A stretch of DNA of 64,000 nucleotides from Brevipalpus yothersi (Eukaryota; Arthropoda; Arachnida; Trombidiformes; Tenuipalpidae), in contig QZCP01000168.1 of the NCBI GenBank assembly GCA_003956705.1, positions 250,775 through 314,774 on the forward strand, given 5' to 3'. The translations under genes were made by a program, and so were the position numbers. Within the stretch, counting starts at the first letter, position 1; every line of letters begins with the position of its first letter. Below, in pieces: positions 1 through 10,915 of the stretch. The notes beneath the pieces were generated by a model that ran no database searches, had not been told where the DNA came from, and saw only the letters and a list, made by a program, of their open reading frames with translations.

Positions 1-2
1 GA

Positions 3-104
3 AAAGTAACTGGATTATATCCGATGACTTATGAATCGAGAGGCATTTCACAATCGCCTGTATGGGAAAGTGAAAGTAATCCATGGCCAAACTATCAAAA
101 ATAG
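3..104 (+). CDS. Possible 3' end of a + strand coding exon (partial)
   Basis: An open frame enters from the left edge and ends at a TAG at 102-104. The 33 residues have a non-repetitive, protein-like composition ending in a Pro/Trp-rich tail (NPWPNYQK). No domain can be assigned to so short a piece. An AATAAA on the same strand at 592-597 could be its poly(A) signal, which would make this gene convergent with the INO80-like gene on the other strand. It could also be a chance open frame. Confidence 0.3.
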   Translation, partial: KVTGLYPMTYESRGISQSPVWESESNPWPNYQK

Positions 105-756
105 ATCACTAATAAGTCGCTCAACGTGTTGTTTTTACCTATGATTATCAACTTTTACTTTTGTCTATATGTTTATGCTGTTTTTCGCTACAATCCCTTT
201 CATTTATCATTTCATCATCTCATTTTTCATCATCATAAAAGCGAGTGGTGATGCACTCTATTCCACAAAATTGTTCTCTCAGTTAACTTCACTCTTCGTC
301 GAGAACCTTTACAAGACAAATTCTATAGTATCATTTTTCATACTTATCATATTGATAGTATTGAGTAAGATTGGAAGAATTCTTCATAGATTGAGCAAGA
401 GAATATTCTGCTCCAGGTTACAGATGAATGGAAGAGTCCGAATCTGAAAAAGGCCCGAATGAGAGCAGCATGCCTTACAAAGTTAGTTTTATTGTCATTT
501 CATTTATTAATTGAAACATTAGGAGACAGCCATGAGTGACCAGTGAATTTTGTTCATGAGAGATAGATCACTGAAAAACCGCTATCCAAGGAATAAACCG
601 TTTACAGTCGAAATTGAGGAGAGCGTTTTCGAGAGAAAGGGAGAAAGAGAGAGAGAGAGAGTCTTTATGAGCTCAATAGTAATCACAGAATAGAGACTAG
701 AAAGCCAATGAGATGAGCAGAAAATTCGGAATAACTCCGATATGTGAAAATGGAAC
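105..756. other. Spacer between convergent genes
   Basis: No convincing coding sequence. It holds the presumed 3' UTR of the INO80-like gene, with a minus-strand AATAAA at 508-503 and a short GA tract at about 640-660. A 92-codon frame at 169-447 is hydrophobic and AT-driven, and I do not regard it as a gene. Confidence 0.5.
503..508 (-). terminator. Poly(A) signal of the INO80-like gene
   Basis: TTTATT on the + strand reads AATAAA on the minus strand, about 250 nt beyond the stop codon at 757-759. It is the first canonical hexamer I found downstream of the gene. Confidence 0.45.
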
Positions 757-2576
757 TCAGGGTTCATCTGAATTGGACTTTGGTTTGAGCTTCTTCTTGC
801 GTTTTTTGATGACAAGCTTCTTCTTTGAATTAGATTTGTCCATCTTATCCTGTTGATCAATTGATTCATCTTCTTCATCATCAAAATTGTCCTCATCGCC
901 AGCAACATTCTTTCGCCACTCTTTCTGACACCATGTAGCCATCTTTTTGCAATTGATGAGAATATCTTTGTGGTTAGAGAGTCGCTGTTTTTGGGCTCTC
1001 AAAACATCTTTCCGAGCAATGTTTATCCATATTTTCCTTCTTTTCATTGCCATTGCTTTCTCTGGTGATGTTTTCTTGAACTTTTTGCTGCTTCGCTTGA
1101 TAGTTTTAACGGTAGATGGATTCAAAACTAAAGAAGATGGTGTGCTTGGAGGTGATCCTGCAGGGGTTGTAGGAGCAGTGAGGCATTTGAGATGAGTAAG
1201 AGTAGCTACTCCAGAAAGAGATTTGGCTGGTTGTGAAAGACATTGGGACAGAAGCGAGGTACAAGAACCTTCAGTGTCATAAACATCATCAGGTAAGTGG
1301 GAACAAAAATTGATATCATCACTCATGCTTGGTGTACAGCTTGGAGCGGGTTCACTGTCATTGGCACTAGATTCACTTTGCAATATTTCATCCGGAAGCG
1401 TTGCATCGTAAGGAATTTCATCCAACATTGTATGCTCCAATTTCATGCGTTTTGACTCGGTCAGAAACGATTCAGCCATAAATGAATCGACATTTTGAGC
1501 ATTCTGATTAGATGAAACGCTTGTGATGGACGGCGATTGAGACACTTCACTGAATGGAGGAATGATAGGAGATATTGATGCATTGGTTGTGCCGGAAACA
1601 GAGACAGTTGGTGAGAAAGATGGTTCTGTTTTCCTTTTCTCACTTTTACGGCATGTTTTGGACACTGATTTGGAGGTTTTCTTGGTTCTTGTAGGTGATA
1701 GTGAGGAAGTATTGTTTCCAATTACTGTAGCATTTGCCATGGTACCCAATGTACCATGGTCTAGAAGGGGAGAATTTGAATGCTTGCAGAGTGTAGCATC
1801 AGGGCTACCATTTACAACCAGTTTCACTTTTATGTGCATGTCATACAGCCTTTTCATTTCTTTAAGAAGCTCTGGAGAACAACTTTCTCCATTATCACTA
1901 GTTTTTTCTTCTGCATCACTGGAATCAGTATCACTTTTTTCAGTAAGTATATTTCGAAGCCATTTCTTACTTTTCTTCACTCCTGTGAAATCATACACTC
2001 GACCTTTGGCCCCTCTGGTTTGTTGCTTGGTTAAAGAGGGGGTAGTAAACATTGTCTCTAATGCAGATTGGGAAACACTGAGGAAAAAAAAGATATAAAA
2101 GAGCAAATTGATTATCAACAAAGATTCGAGAAACAAGCTTTCAATCAAGTCTAGAGTGTAAGATAATCATAGAATCATGCCAATTTCCTCTTGATTACAG
2201 GTGAAAACGTACCTGAAATTTGGTACCATTGACTTTATTTGTCGAAGAAAACCATCAAGGTTAAGAGCTTTTTCAAGTTCCAATAGGTATTCAGGCTTAC
2301 TCAATCGACGATTTTCAACAGTGGAACCATATAGATTACCATTTGCAAGTATACTACTAGGATCTGGATTGAAGTCTACTGTCTGCTGATGGTTGAGCAA
2401 ATCATTGCTTCCACCACCACCTGATGTGTACATCAAAAAAATCAAAAAACAATCATAAGATCAGTGGATTATACCCACACACAGTGCACATATACTCACA
2501 CACATTCGATGTGAGGTTATGTCAATCAATGATACTATTACTATTATTACTAATATTATTAATTACCTGGATCCAT
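757..2576 (-). CDS. INO80: INO80 N-terminal homologue lacking the ATPase domain
   Basis: Three coding exons, 2576-2567, 2420-2213 and 2077-757, join in frame with GT-AG borders (GTAATT and GTACGT donors) to give 512 residues. Known INO80 carries an N-terminal segment, a DBINO region that binds actin-related proteins, and a split Snf2 ATPase that slides nucleosomes. Three stretches resemble INO80: a leucine-rich N-terminal block (about residues 45-66, YLLELEKALNLDGFLRQ), a GRVYDF/KKSKKWLRNIL block followed by an acidic Ser run (about 98-130), and the first ~45 residues of DBINO (about 418-464, KRRKIWINIARKDV). Homology then stops. An acidic stretch and a Lys-rich tail (KKRKKKLKPK) lead to a TGA. 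INO80 is normally about 1500 residues, so two thirds, including all helicase motifs, is missing. I see no good donor that would bypass the stop and no helicase exon in the 756 bases to the left. It may be a truncated paralogue, a split gene, or a short isoform whose helicase exons lie outside the window. Confidence 0.82.
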
Positions 2577-2874
2577 TCCGATCTTGATGTAAAGAGTTTC
2601 ATTCAACTTATCTTTTTATATTGTACAGCTTATAACCAAAAATGAACGTGTTTTCAGGTAGTAAACAAAAGAACGATCTAATTTACAATAAAATAAGCCA
2701 ATAGCACATCACATCACATTCATACAATGATTACATGACACATGTTACACAAATTTAAATGAGCCAATAAAAATCATCACAATCAACAACAATCATTAAT
2801 CAAATCAAAATTGAGGTCCAAAAAATTGATTCAAATCAGGTTGAAATCAAATTTTTTTTGTTTACACTGACACT

Positions 2875-2889
2875 ACTGCCCCCTGGTTT
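2875..2889 (-). promoter_or_regulatory. CTCF-like motif upstream of the INO80-like gene
   Basis: Read on the minus strand, the site is AAACCAGGGGGCAGT. It fits the metazoan CTCF core CCACNAGRKGGCRSY at 13 of 15 positions by eye, failing only at the first two. It is a GC-rich island in very AT-rich DNA, about 300 bp upstream of the start codon. Motif match only. Confidence 0.35.
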
Positions 2890-4346
2890 CGCGGGTAAGA
2901 AGTATGTTTTCATTTGATTTTTTTTTTCAATTTTCGAATGTTGCATCATCATTACGATAATGTTCGAGATGGATCAGCATGATAATTGATATTATCTGGA
3001 GATTTTTCTTGAGTATTTTATTTTTTTTTCAAATTCTGATAATGATTTGCTTGACTCTAATCACGTGTAAGTGTCTTAAGCTAATGGCTTGGAAAATTGG
3101 GAACTTTGTTCTAGCTTTGCACTTTGGTTCTGAATTCGATGCGAAAAAATTTTCGATTAGCTAAATTAGAATGGAGGTTTGAAGGTACTAGGAAAAAGCA
3201 GATTTCGTTTTGCTCTGAGATGCTGGTACACAGATTTTATCACTCTATCTCTATTGCTCTTCTGGATGATAAGATTCTTAGATTTTGACCTGAAAATATA
3301 ATTCTTCGGAGAGGAGTGTCATTTGCTGCTGATCTACGTAACAATGTTACTCATACGAAATAAGCTACATTTCATCAGTATGAGGCAATATTTTTTCCAT
3401 AGAAAAGTAGGAAAAAATAGACAATGAGTGCTTGTAGAGGAGTTTTTTTCACGAACTTTCGACTCTCATGACCATCTACAGCCGAATACAGCCGAACTTT
3501 GTCAAGTTAAAAGTGGAAAAGATTATATTTGCTAATTTGTTAAAAGGTTAAGCATAAAGTAAACCGTTAGCTTTCGCAAACAAAAGAGGGAAAAAATAGA
3601 TAAACATTTGAGGTGCTAGTTGCGAGAAAAAATATCTCTATAACTCAAGTACTTGGCTAGAATTCTCTTTCCATGTGTGTTCATATGCATATTCATATGT
3701 ATGTGTGTGTGTGTGACTAAATGTCAGGCTCCACACCAAAAGGTGTGTCTATGGATGCTTCTTCGTGGATTCCAGCATGTTCAGATTTTTCAGGACTTGA
3801 GCAGTTCAACAGTGGAAGAAGAACAAGAAGAAGAAAAAAAAAATCTCATCTGATCAGCTTGTGTATGTGTGTGTGTGTGTATGAGGAGCATCGATAATAA
3901 TGGTGAAGATGAAAGATCAAATAATAACATACATATACACACACACATATTCACACAATCTTAATCACAAGTGCTGGAGGAGTGACTGTCTCCTGGCATG
4001 TCTTATTTAACAAGTGTAATATGCAATATTTAAGTGGTTTGATTAGTACTTGATCGTTTTTTGCCTTCTTCTGCTTATATATTTTCAACAATAAAAGGAT
4101 AAAAATGGTACTCGCATTGGCTGCTTGAATGATTATTATATGTTGAACTTGTGTGCCTATCAAAGTGCCGTTTGTCAGAGGCTAAAAAAGAAGGAGAGAG
4201 AAAAGAAACAAGCTAATATTCTTGGTTACATTTGATGTTATTGATGTCATACTATTTTTGATCTTATTTCATCCACATAATCACACACATACATACACCT
4301 GATCATCATCTATACACATGGTGGGCCCAGAAAAATTGATGATTGA

Positions 4347-4422
4347 AATTATCAGTTGGCTTCTCAAGAGCCTACTAATCGGTGGCTTCTTGACGCTGCC
4401 ACCATTCTTGCCACTGATAATT
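4347..4422. other. Three-way-junction-like folded element
   Basis: Perfect 10-bp outer arms (AATTATCAGT at 4347-4356, ACTGATAATT at 4413-4422) enclose two further inverted repeats. One is at 4358-4372 (GGCTT paired to GAGCC with one G-T wobble). The other is GGTGGC 4381-4386 paired to GCCACC 4398-4403 around an 11-nt loop. The 76-nt unit could fold as a small three-way junction. It lies about 630 bp upstream of the SLC35G start codon. It does not look like a standard tRNA, because I see no T-loop GTTCRA sequence. Confidence 0.35.
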
Positions 4423-4616
4423 AAGTAATGTTATCCTTTGTAATTTTTTTCTCTTCATTTTCCTCTTCTTCTTCTTCTTCTTCTACATCATCAACTTCAT
4501 CTTCCTCCTCTATCCTATCATCACTCTAAACGTGCTGATCTACCTCGATATATTTCGTCTCTCTCTCTCTGAGCTTTAATAGGATCGCACATCACTTGCA
4601 ACGATTTCCGCGCGTT

Positions 4617-4666
<50 letters not shown>
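4617..4666. repeat. (CT)n microsatellite upstream of SLC35G
   Basis: Nearly pure CT repeat of about 50 nt on the + strand, 390 bp upstream of the SLC35G start codon. It could act as a GAGA-type promoter element. Confidence 0.9.
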
Positions 4667-4670
<4 letters not shown>

Positions 4671-5053
4671 ATTTGATAATTTTCCGCCGATGACATCTTT
4701 ACTCTGATTTGATCGAGTCATCCAGTGACATTCACGATCAACGAGTTGATTGCCAGCCGAGCCCATCGAGAGAGTATCAACTCATTTATCTTTGCTAGAT
4801 TATTTGCCAATTTTTGTTCTCACTTCTTCTCTTTTGGTACTGTCTTGTTGTATATTCACCCCGAAAAAAAATTGCACTCCAGCCAATCCATAGATCAAGT
4901 GACCTCAAGTGATCAACAAATCCACGGGGATCTTGTACTCATCGTAATTTTTTTTTCTGGTCACTTTTTTCACATCATATCATTAGTCCAGTATTTTCTT
5001 TGCTCTTCCTATACAAACACGTATTTATATCTACACACACACGCACACACATC

Positions 5054-6414
5054 ATGTCTATGCTGGAAACAGATTATTATCGTCCATCTTCGTCCAGTGA
5101 AGTTCATCGAGGTAACTTTTTGGATCGTTTATACAAAATACCGGCCATTGGAGTTGTGTTTGCCGCTACTGCAGCCATTCTTTTTGCCACCGGATCATTG
5201 TGTGTCAAATTGATCACATCCATAAACCCAGTGGAAGTCGTTCTGTTTAGGTGAGCGAATTCGATATGCATCCATCCAGATTGTGTGTGTGTCTATGTGT
5301 ATATGCATTGCCCATTATCATGCATTTATCATATGAACAGGTGTCATTAGGAAAACACCTTCTCATGTTATAAGGCATTCATCTACTTTTTCTTTTTCTT
5401 CTCTCCACATTCATTTCCACATGCAAACATTTATTTTTCCACAGATCATTATTCCAATCGATAATATACACAGTTATTGTGGCATCGTATCGAGAAAGTT
5501 TAAAAATACCTTCTAGGGAAAGATTTCCTTTGGTGGCCAGATGTGTATGTGGATTTTTAACCGCTTGTTGCAGTTATTACAGCATTCGAATGATCTCTCT
5601 TGGTGATGCATCCACAATTGCATTCTCATCACCAGTATTTGTCTCAATATTCGCCTGTATGTGTCTTCGGGAACCATGTGGACCGGTACAATTGATCACC
5701 GCAATACTGACCGTACTGGGTGTTATACTCATATGCAAGCCACCGTTCATTTTTGGTGGTGATTCAGCTGAATTTAATCTCAATTGGTTACTCGGTGTGG
5801 TGATCGCACTTTTTGGCTCGCTTACTCGTGCGGTGAATGTAATATGTTTACGGCAAATGAAGCTTACACCTTCATCGGTGGTTATATTCTATTTTTCATT
5901 ATCTGGTGTTCTACAGAGTTTAATAGTGTTACTAGTCATGCAGGGTCTCAAATTTCCCAACAATGTTAACGATATTCTATTACTACTTGGTGTTGGCACC
6001 TTCACATCACTTGGCCAATACTTTCAAACGGTTGCACTTAAAATTGAAGAAGCTGGACCCGTATCGATGGCTCGAACACTGGACATTGTGATGTCATTTG
6101 TGTATCAAATAACTCTTCTCAACAATCCAGCCGAATGGACTGATCTCGCTGGGGCTGGTGTTGTGTGTGGTTCTGTGATCATTGTTGGACTCCACAAGTG
6201 GTACAATCGACGACCCGAAGTGTTCAGCCGATGTTTGCCATGTTTGGCACCTCGAAAAGAGCAGAGGACAAGTTTCCGTGGATCGGTTGCAATTGTGCCT
6301 CCATTGCAAACACAAGAGAAGAACACTAATTGCAATCATAATAGCCATAATAATCAAGAAGCTATCAAAGAAGTTATCAAGAATGGAATTAACGGGATCA
6401 GATTGTCACCATGA
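5054..6414 (+). CDS. SLC35G1: SLC35G-type membrane carrier (EamA/DMT fold)
   Basis: Two exons, 5054-5250 and 5445-6414, join through a GTGAGC donor and a TTTTTCCACAG acceptor to give 388 residues. This is the usual size of the drug/metabolite transporter superfamily, which has ten membrane helices formed by two EamA repeats. The first helix begins near residue 35 (AIGVVFAATAAILFATGSL). The VEVVLFRSLFQ segment spanning the splice site and the LGDASTIAFSSPVF segment are characteristic of SLC35G/TMEM20-like proteins. The tail after the last helix (residue 335 on) is hydrophilic and His/Asn-rich. Family members sit in plasma or internal membranes and their substrates are poorly defined. The start at 5054 is the first ATG in frame after a long 5' leader. 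SLC35G1 is the closest family name I can give, and orthology within the subfamily is not certain. Confidence 0.9.
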
Positions 6415-7807
6415 GATGACGCACTCGTTGTCAGCAAGAATGTCCAAAATTGTCGTCAAATCGCTTCGATGAAGAGAAGAAAGTAATTGTTTAATTGCTT
6501 GATTATTACAGCACAATTGATCCACACTTTCATCTCCATGCACACACATACACGCATACACTTTTTCGAGACTATTGGATAGTTGATTGGGTGTGTGATT
6601 ATGGAATGATTTTGCTGTTGGAGAGACTAATTTTTCTTTGGACATTCATTCATTGATGGCAACGAGTTGAGCATACATGAGCCCACTGACTTAACGATCA
6701 TCGTTTAGCAAACTACGATTGTAACTTTGATTGCAATCGTTTTAGAAGAAGAAAAAAAAATTTATAAATATGTAAATTATTATTAGATTGATAGTTATAT
6801 ATGGATATATATTTCGCCAACTATCTTCCTGTGTTGATGTTGATTCTTTGGGGAAGAAAAGTTTATCAACTTCAAATTTTTCTTCATCTCCTTGAATGAG
6901 CTAAAATTGAAGTTATACATACATTTTGATCACACACATCATCACTATTTTTGTCAGAGTTGTTCTATTTCTATTGGATTTATCGTGAAATTATCACTCC
7001 AAGTGTATAGTTTCACGAGAAAAAAAAGTTATTTTGTGCATTTCGTGATTATTCCCTTCCTTCAACTCTATTTTTCACTAATTATTCTTCCACTACTATA
7101 CATATCTATCTCTCTTTCTCTCTATCTCTATTCTGGAAATCATTGAATATTATACACCTTATAAATACTATATCTATGGACATCTCATCCTCAAACATAC
7201 ATTTGTGTATTGAAAAAAAGGTCAATAATTTATCATAAATGAAAAATTGAACCCAACCCATGAGTTTCATACTTGATCTGCAAAAACAATGATCCTCAAT
7301 ATAATCCAAATCACCTTCTAATTGAGAGGGTAAACCAGGAAGTCGAGTGATAGGTGTGATAAATTTTTTTTTCTGGGCTCTCCGAATAATTGATCAAATA
7401 TTCTAGCGAAAGAATATATTTCACAAACAGACAAAAGCTTCTATCCACATGGTGCGGGTTCCAACTTATCGATTCAAAATTATCAAATACACATGTACAT
7501 TGAATATTGCCACTTTTTGTTCCGCATTCAGCAAACTACTCATTGATTTGCAGAAAAAAAATTGAGATGAATGATTGAATCTCGATATGCAAATTGGGAT
7601 GTGGGTTTATCATGATGAAACGTATCGCAATTATTATTGATACAATCCGTAATTAATACACACAAAAAATAGGAACATTAATTCAAAATCAGTATGTATA
7701 TATAATGGACAAGAATGTGTAACCTATGCTTGTCGAGATAAAATATTGCTCAAGACAAATGAATATAAATTTTTGGAATCTTATAATATGAATTTAATCC
7801 ATCTAAT
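6415..7807. other. 3' intergenic region between SLC35G and the unknown minus-strand gene
   Basis: AT-rich with no supported gene. It should hold the 3' UTRs of the two convergent genes. Open frames at 6406-6645, 6892-7146 and 7106-7309 are low-complexity and unsupported. Confidence 0.5.
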
Positions 7808-8710
7808 TCAGCTCTTATCGGGAGGATCCTTTCCTTCTTGCGATCTTCTATCCGTACTAGATCCGGGTTCATTTTGTTTGTCATAAAAATGTTTAATCAA
7901 AGATGCATCCATTCCAGAGCCAGTATTCATCATCAGATCAGATTTTGGTTCATCTAATTCGATACCAGCTTTTCTGGCCGCTTGACGTGCCTGTTCTTTA
8001 ATCAAATCTTTATTTGACAATACTATCGCTGATCCAGCGATGCTGGTTTTACCTCCAGCTCCTTGCTTAATTAAAGACAAAGATCCACAGCTTGACAGTG
8101 TTGATTGTGGTGATACTATTGATTGTTCTGGTGCTGCATACTTTGATTGTGCCTCTGATTGCTTTGACGGAGCAGAACGTCTACTACTAGATGACCGATC
8201 AGCTGTTCTATGTACAGTTGGTGGTAAATTTGATGGCAATGCTGTACGCACCATTGGTGGTCGCATTCCTGGATTGGTAGGTGGATTAGCCATTTGCGGT
8301 GGTACACTTCCTGGCGGTAAAGCAGATCCTTTGCCGGTCACAAATGGAGGAATAGGCTCAGTACTATGAATCAAATCGGTACTTTTTGAATTCTCATCGA
8401 ATGCCAATGAATAAGCTGCACTCAATTCACTTGTTCCTTCAGATCTTTTGCTGGCCATGGTACCAGGAAGAACGAATTCTGATATTCCAGGAGGTACTGG
8501 TCCACTGGACACTTCTCCTTCTGGAGCGAGCATAAAATCGGACATGGTCACAGGTACATCAGCAGCTGAAGATGGTTCCTCTTTCTTCGAACTTTTGCTC
8601 GATCCATCATATCGAGTGGTCTTTATTTTGGGCTTTGTTTGCCTTGATTCTTTTGATGTATGCTTCTTTTTTCTACTACTTTGTTTTTTCTTGTCTTCTT
8701 TTTCGGACAT
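7808..8710 (-). CDS. Unrecognised 300-residue disordered protein
   Basis: Single uninterrupted frame from ATG (8710-8708) to stop. I do not recognise the family. The N-terminal 46 residues are Lys/Ser-rich (DKKKQSSRKKKH), like a nuclear localisation or nucleic-acid-binding tail. The middle is rich in Pro, Ser and Gly with short PP motifs (about residues 120-165). A helix-prone basic/acidic stretch follows near 235-255 (NKDLIKEQARQAARKAGIELDEP), and the C-terminus is polar. There is no signal peptide, no membrane segment and almost no Cys. A sequence resembling a splice acceptor (AATAATCAG) lies 11 nt before the ATG, so a 5' UTR intron is likely. Codon use and a length far above the local background support a real gene. 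Mostly intrinsically disordered, with unknown role. Confidence 0.65.
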   Translation of the reverse strand: MSEKEDKKKQSSRKKKHTSKESRQTKPKIKTTRYDGSSKSSKKEEPSSAADVPVTMSDFMLAPEGEVSSGPVPPGISEFVLPGTMASKRSEGTSELSAAYSLAFDENSKSTDLIHSTEPIPPFVTGKGSALPPGSVPPQMANPPTNPGMRPPMVRTALPSNLPPTVHRTADRSSSSRRSAPSKQSEAQSKYAAPEQSIVSPQSTLSSCGSLSLIKQGAGGKTSIAGSAIVLSNKDLIKEQARQAARKAGIELDEPKSDLMMNTGSGMDASLIKHFYDKQNEPGSSTDRRSQEGKDPPDKS

Positions 8711-9512
8711 ACTGTATACACCTGATTATTTAGAAAATTGGCAATAGATTTTTTGATTGATTATGGACATTTTGAACCGTAGAGAAAAGGAAAACATTTC
8801 GAGATGAGTTAAATCGCCATGAATTAAGAGAGATGCTATGAATATTGAGGGATACTGATAATTGTTGATAATATCAAGTGTCTCCTCCTTGTTTTAAGAT
8901 ATAATTAAGAGAAGAACGTGTAAAAAAGAGAAGCTCGGTTAAAAATAACTGTACTATCATCGTTGTTATTGCTTTCTTAATTAGGCTTCCAATTGAACCC
9001 AAAGTTGATAGAAAATCGGAGTTATTGAGCAGGTATTGATCAGATAGATGGATTTTCTATGTTAACCGTTGAATTTTGTGCAAGTTTAATCATCTAAAAT
9101 ATCAAATATCAAATATTCTTCGTTCATAATGTTTAAGTGAAATCGTTATTATGACCAGATGCAAGCGTCCCTGTCTTGGTATAATGACGCATTGTAAGTG
9201 AATATGAATATTTTTATCTTGATTACCTGCATGTAGAGTATATTTTTTCCGAAACATGCTGAAAAAGTTCCGATTCTAGAATATCATCTCTCGAATATTA
9301 AATGTTTTTGAGACCAAAGCTTCATATTTAATGAGATATGCGATCGTATCAACATTGGAAAGTCAAGCTTCTTGTAACAAAAATGAATCAAAAAGATAGT
9401 TCACCAAGATTGATTCAAGTCTGAGAATGGATAGATATAAGTTGATTCACCAAGAATTCAAAGATTACCACAATTCGAAAACGGAACGACGAGAGCTGAT
9501 CATGATGGCTTT
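8711..9512. other. Intergenic region
   Basis: AT-rich, no supported gene. It should contain the 3' UTR of the MA3-domain gene and the promoter of the unknown gene to its left. Confidence 0.5.
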
Positions 9513-10915
9513 TCACTTGGTGCCAGAAAAATTGGAGCCTCGTCTAGGCGATTTCTAGAAGATTAAGAAGACACGTACAAAATGAACAAAATGAGAGATC
9601 ACAAAATTCATTTAAATGCTGATTACCATACCTTTGGACAATTTTCGAGCATGTATTTAAGCCATTCGGGAAAGATGCCAGGATATGCTTTAGCTGATTC
9701 CGATCGATCTTGTAGACACTGTGGAAAAAGTTAATTGAGAAACTCAACTCCAATCAAGTTACAGAAGACAATTTACCTTATCATGAACTGGTGGAGCTCC
9801 TGGCACAGTTATGCAGGGTTTCTTGCGTGCCAAAGGAGAATTTTGAAATTTTCGTAAAAATTCTGGAGTATAGCACACCTTCTTCCGACTATCACCGGTG
9901 GTACCACTTTGATTGGTAATCTTATTCGTTTCATTTGATGATTTACAAGATTCTTCATCACTATCTGCCGAAGAAGCATTTGAGCCATCTTGTGAAGTCT
10001 CTTGGGTTGTTGTTGAATCGTTCCAACTTTCCTCCTCTTCCACTGAGCTTCCACTTGATTTGGTAACAAATTGTTCTGGAATTTTTTCACCCTCTGGCAC
10101 TAGCAGCTTGATGAGAAAATCTTTGAATTTTTCTTCAGATTGCTTCAAAGTGGGAAGTATATCTTCGGCAAACGATGTAAAGAAGATAATTTTCACTGTA
10201 TGACTCATCTTATTGACAATAGATTTGAGTATATCGGTTGCAATTGGCCAAATTTGAGGATCTGTTGAATGTGGTGATCGTTTCATAACATTGGTCACTC
10301 TGGTAAAGAGAATAATGAGTTTACAAATACATTGAAGAAACCTTATCATAAAAAATGGAAACTCAACAATTACTCACCCATAACGTAATTGATTCAGTGA
10401 CAAATTTTTGGCGAAAATAAGTTCCATAAAAATTTCGGCAGCCATTTTTCTTGAATCAATATCATCAGGATGTTCTAGTAGGAACTCAAAGCAACCAGAA
10501 ACAAAAAAATTTGGTGGATTGCCTTTCAACGATTCGAAGGCATCTTGAACTGTTGATTTATCTTTGCTTGTAAGATATTCCTCTAGACATGTTTTCGTCT
10601 TTTGTATCAATATTTTTCCAGGTAAACGTCTTGGTGGTTTCGAGACATAATCGAAGAAAGATCCTTTCGAAAATCATAATAATAATAATAAAATGATAAG
10701 ATTTCACACGGGCAAAAAATTAGCTATCAAATCAATCTCATGATATTTGATTGTGGTAACTTACCCCAAACATCACGATCAACAGTTGATTCGAAAGTTT
10801 CCTTCTTGGCGAGATTATTGTTATCATTATTGTAGCAAGATTCCAACGATTTGTTGTTATCCATAACTCGAATTCGACGTGTTTGCACTGAAACTGAATT
10901 ATGATGATCATTCAT
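9513..10915 (-). CDS. MA3-domain protein with C-terminal eIF4E-binding motif (Mextli-like candidate)
   Basis: Five exons, 10915-10765, 10663-10378, 10299-9777, 9718-9632 and 9554-9513, join with consistent phase (1,2,0,0) to give 362 residues. Residues about 70-215 look like an eIF4G-type HEAT/MA3 domain: CLEEYLTSKDK, then an AAEIFMELIFAKNLSLNQL helix pair, then DPQIWPIATDIL, which parallels the PHVW helix of eIF4G. An acidic Ser/Thr linker follows. Residues 289-294 (YTPEFL) fit the canonical eIF4E-binding YxxxxL. The following NSPLARKKP and VPG segments recall the non-canonical contact region of 4E-BPs. Known eIF4G has the eIF4E site before its HEAT domains, whereas here it comes after. That order is known for Mextli, an invertebrate translation factor, but Mextli also has a KH domain that I cannot find. 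The likely role is recruiting or regulating eIF4E in the cytoplasm. The start at 10915 is the first ATG in the open frame. Confidence 0.72.

Larger units (their letters stand above)
2577..4612. other. Divergent upstream region between the INO80-like and SLC35G genes
   Basis: No supported coding sequence. It contains a CTCF-like motif (2875-2889), TG/CA-rich patches near 3700-3715 and 3860-3880, and the folded element at 4347-4422. The INO80-like and SLC35G genes point away from each other, so both promoters should lie here. I saw no clear TATA box. Confidence 0.5.

Noticed and set aside
1737..1759. 9-bp inverted repeat CCATGGTAC/GTACCATGG
   Set aside because: Lies inside INO80-like coding sequence and is explained by codon choice; no sign of regulatory use.
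1562..2098. 178-codon + strand frame
   Set aside because: Antisense shadow of the INO80-like coding exon, whose homology is on the minus strand.
4725..5213. 162-codon open frame overlapping the SLC35G start
   Set aside because: It begins at GTG, not ATG, lies in the 5' leader in a different frame, and its composition follows the AT/CA-rich DNA. The SLC35G frame explains the region.
9544..9630. Read-through of the MA3-protein exon into a Cys/Leu-rich tail
   Set aside because: A GTATGG donor and a CTTCTAG acceptor remove it and give a clean 13-residue last exon ending at 9513, so I treat it as intron.
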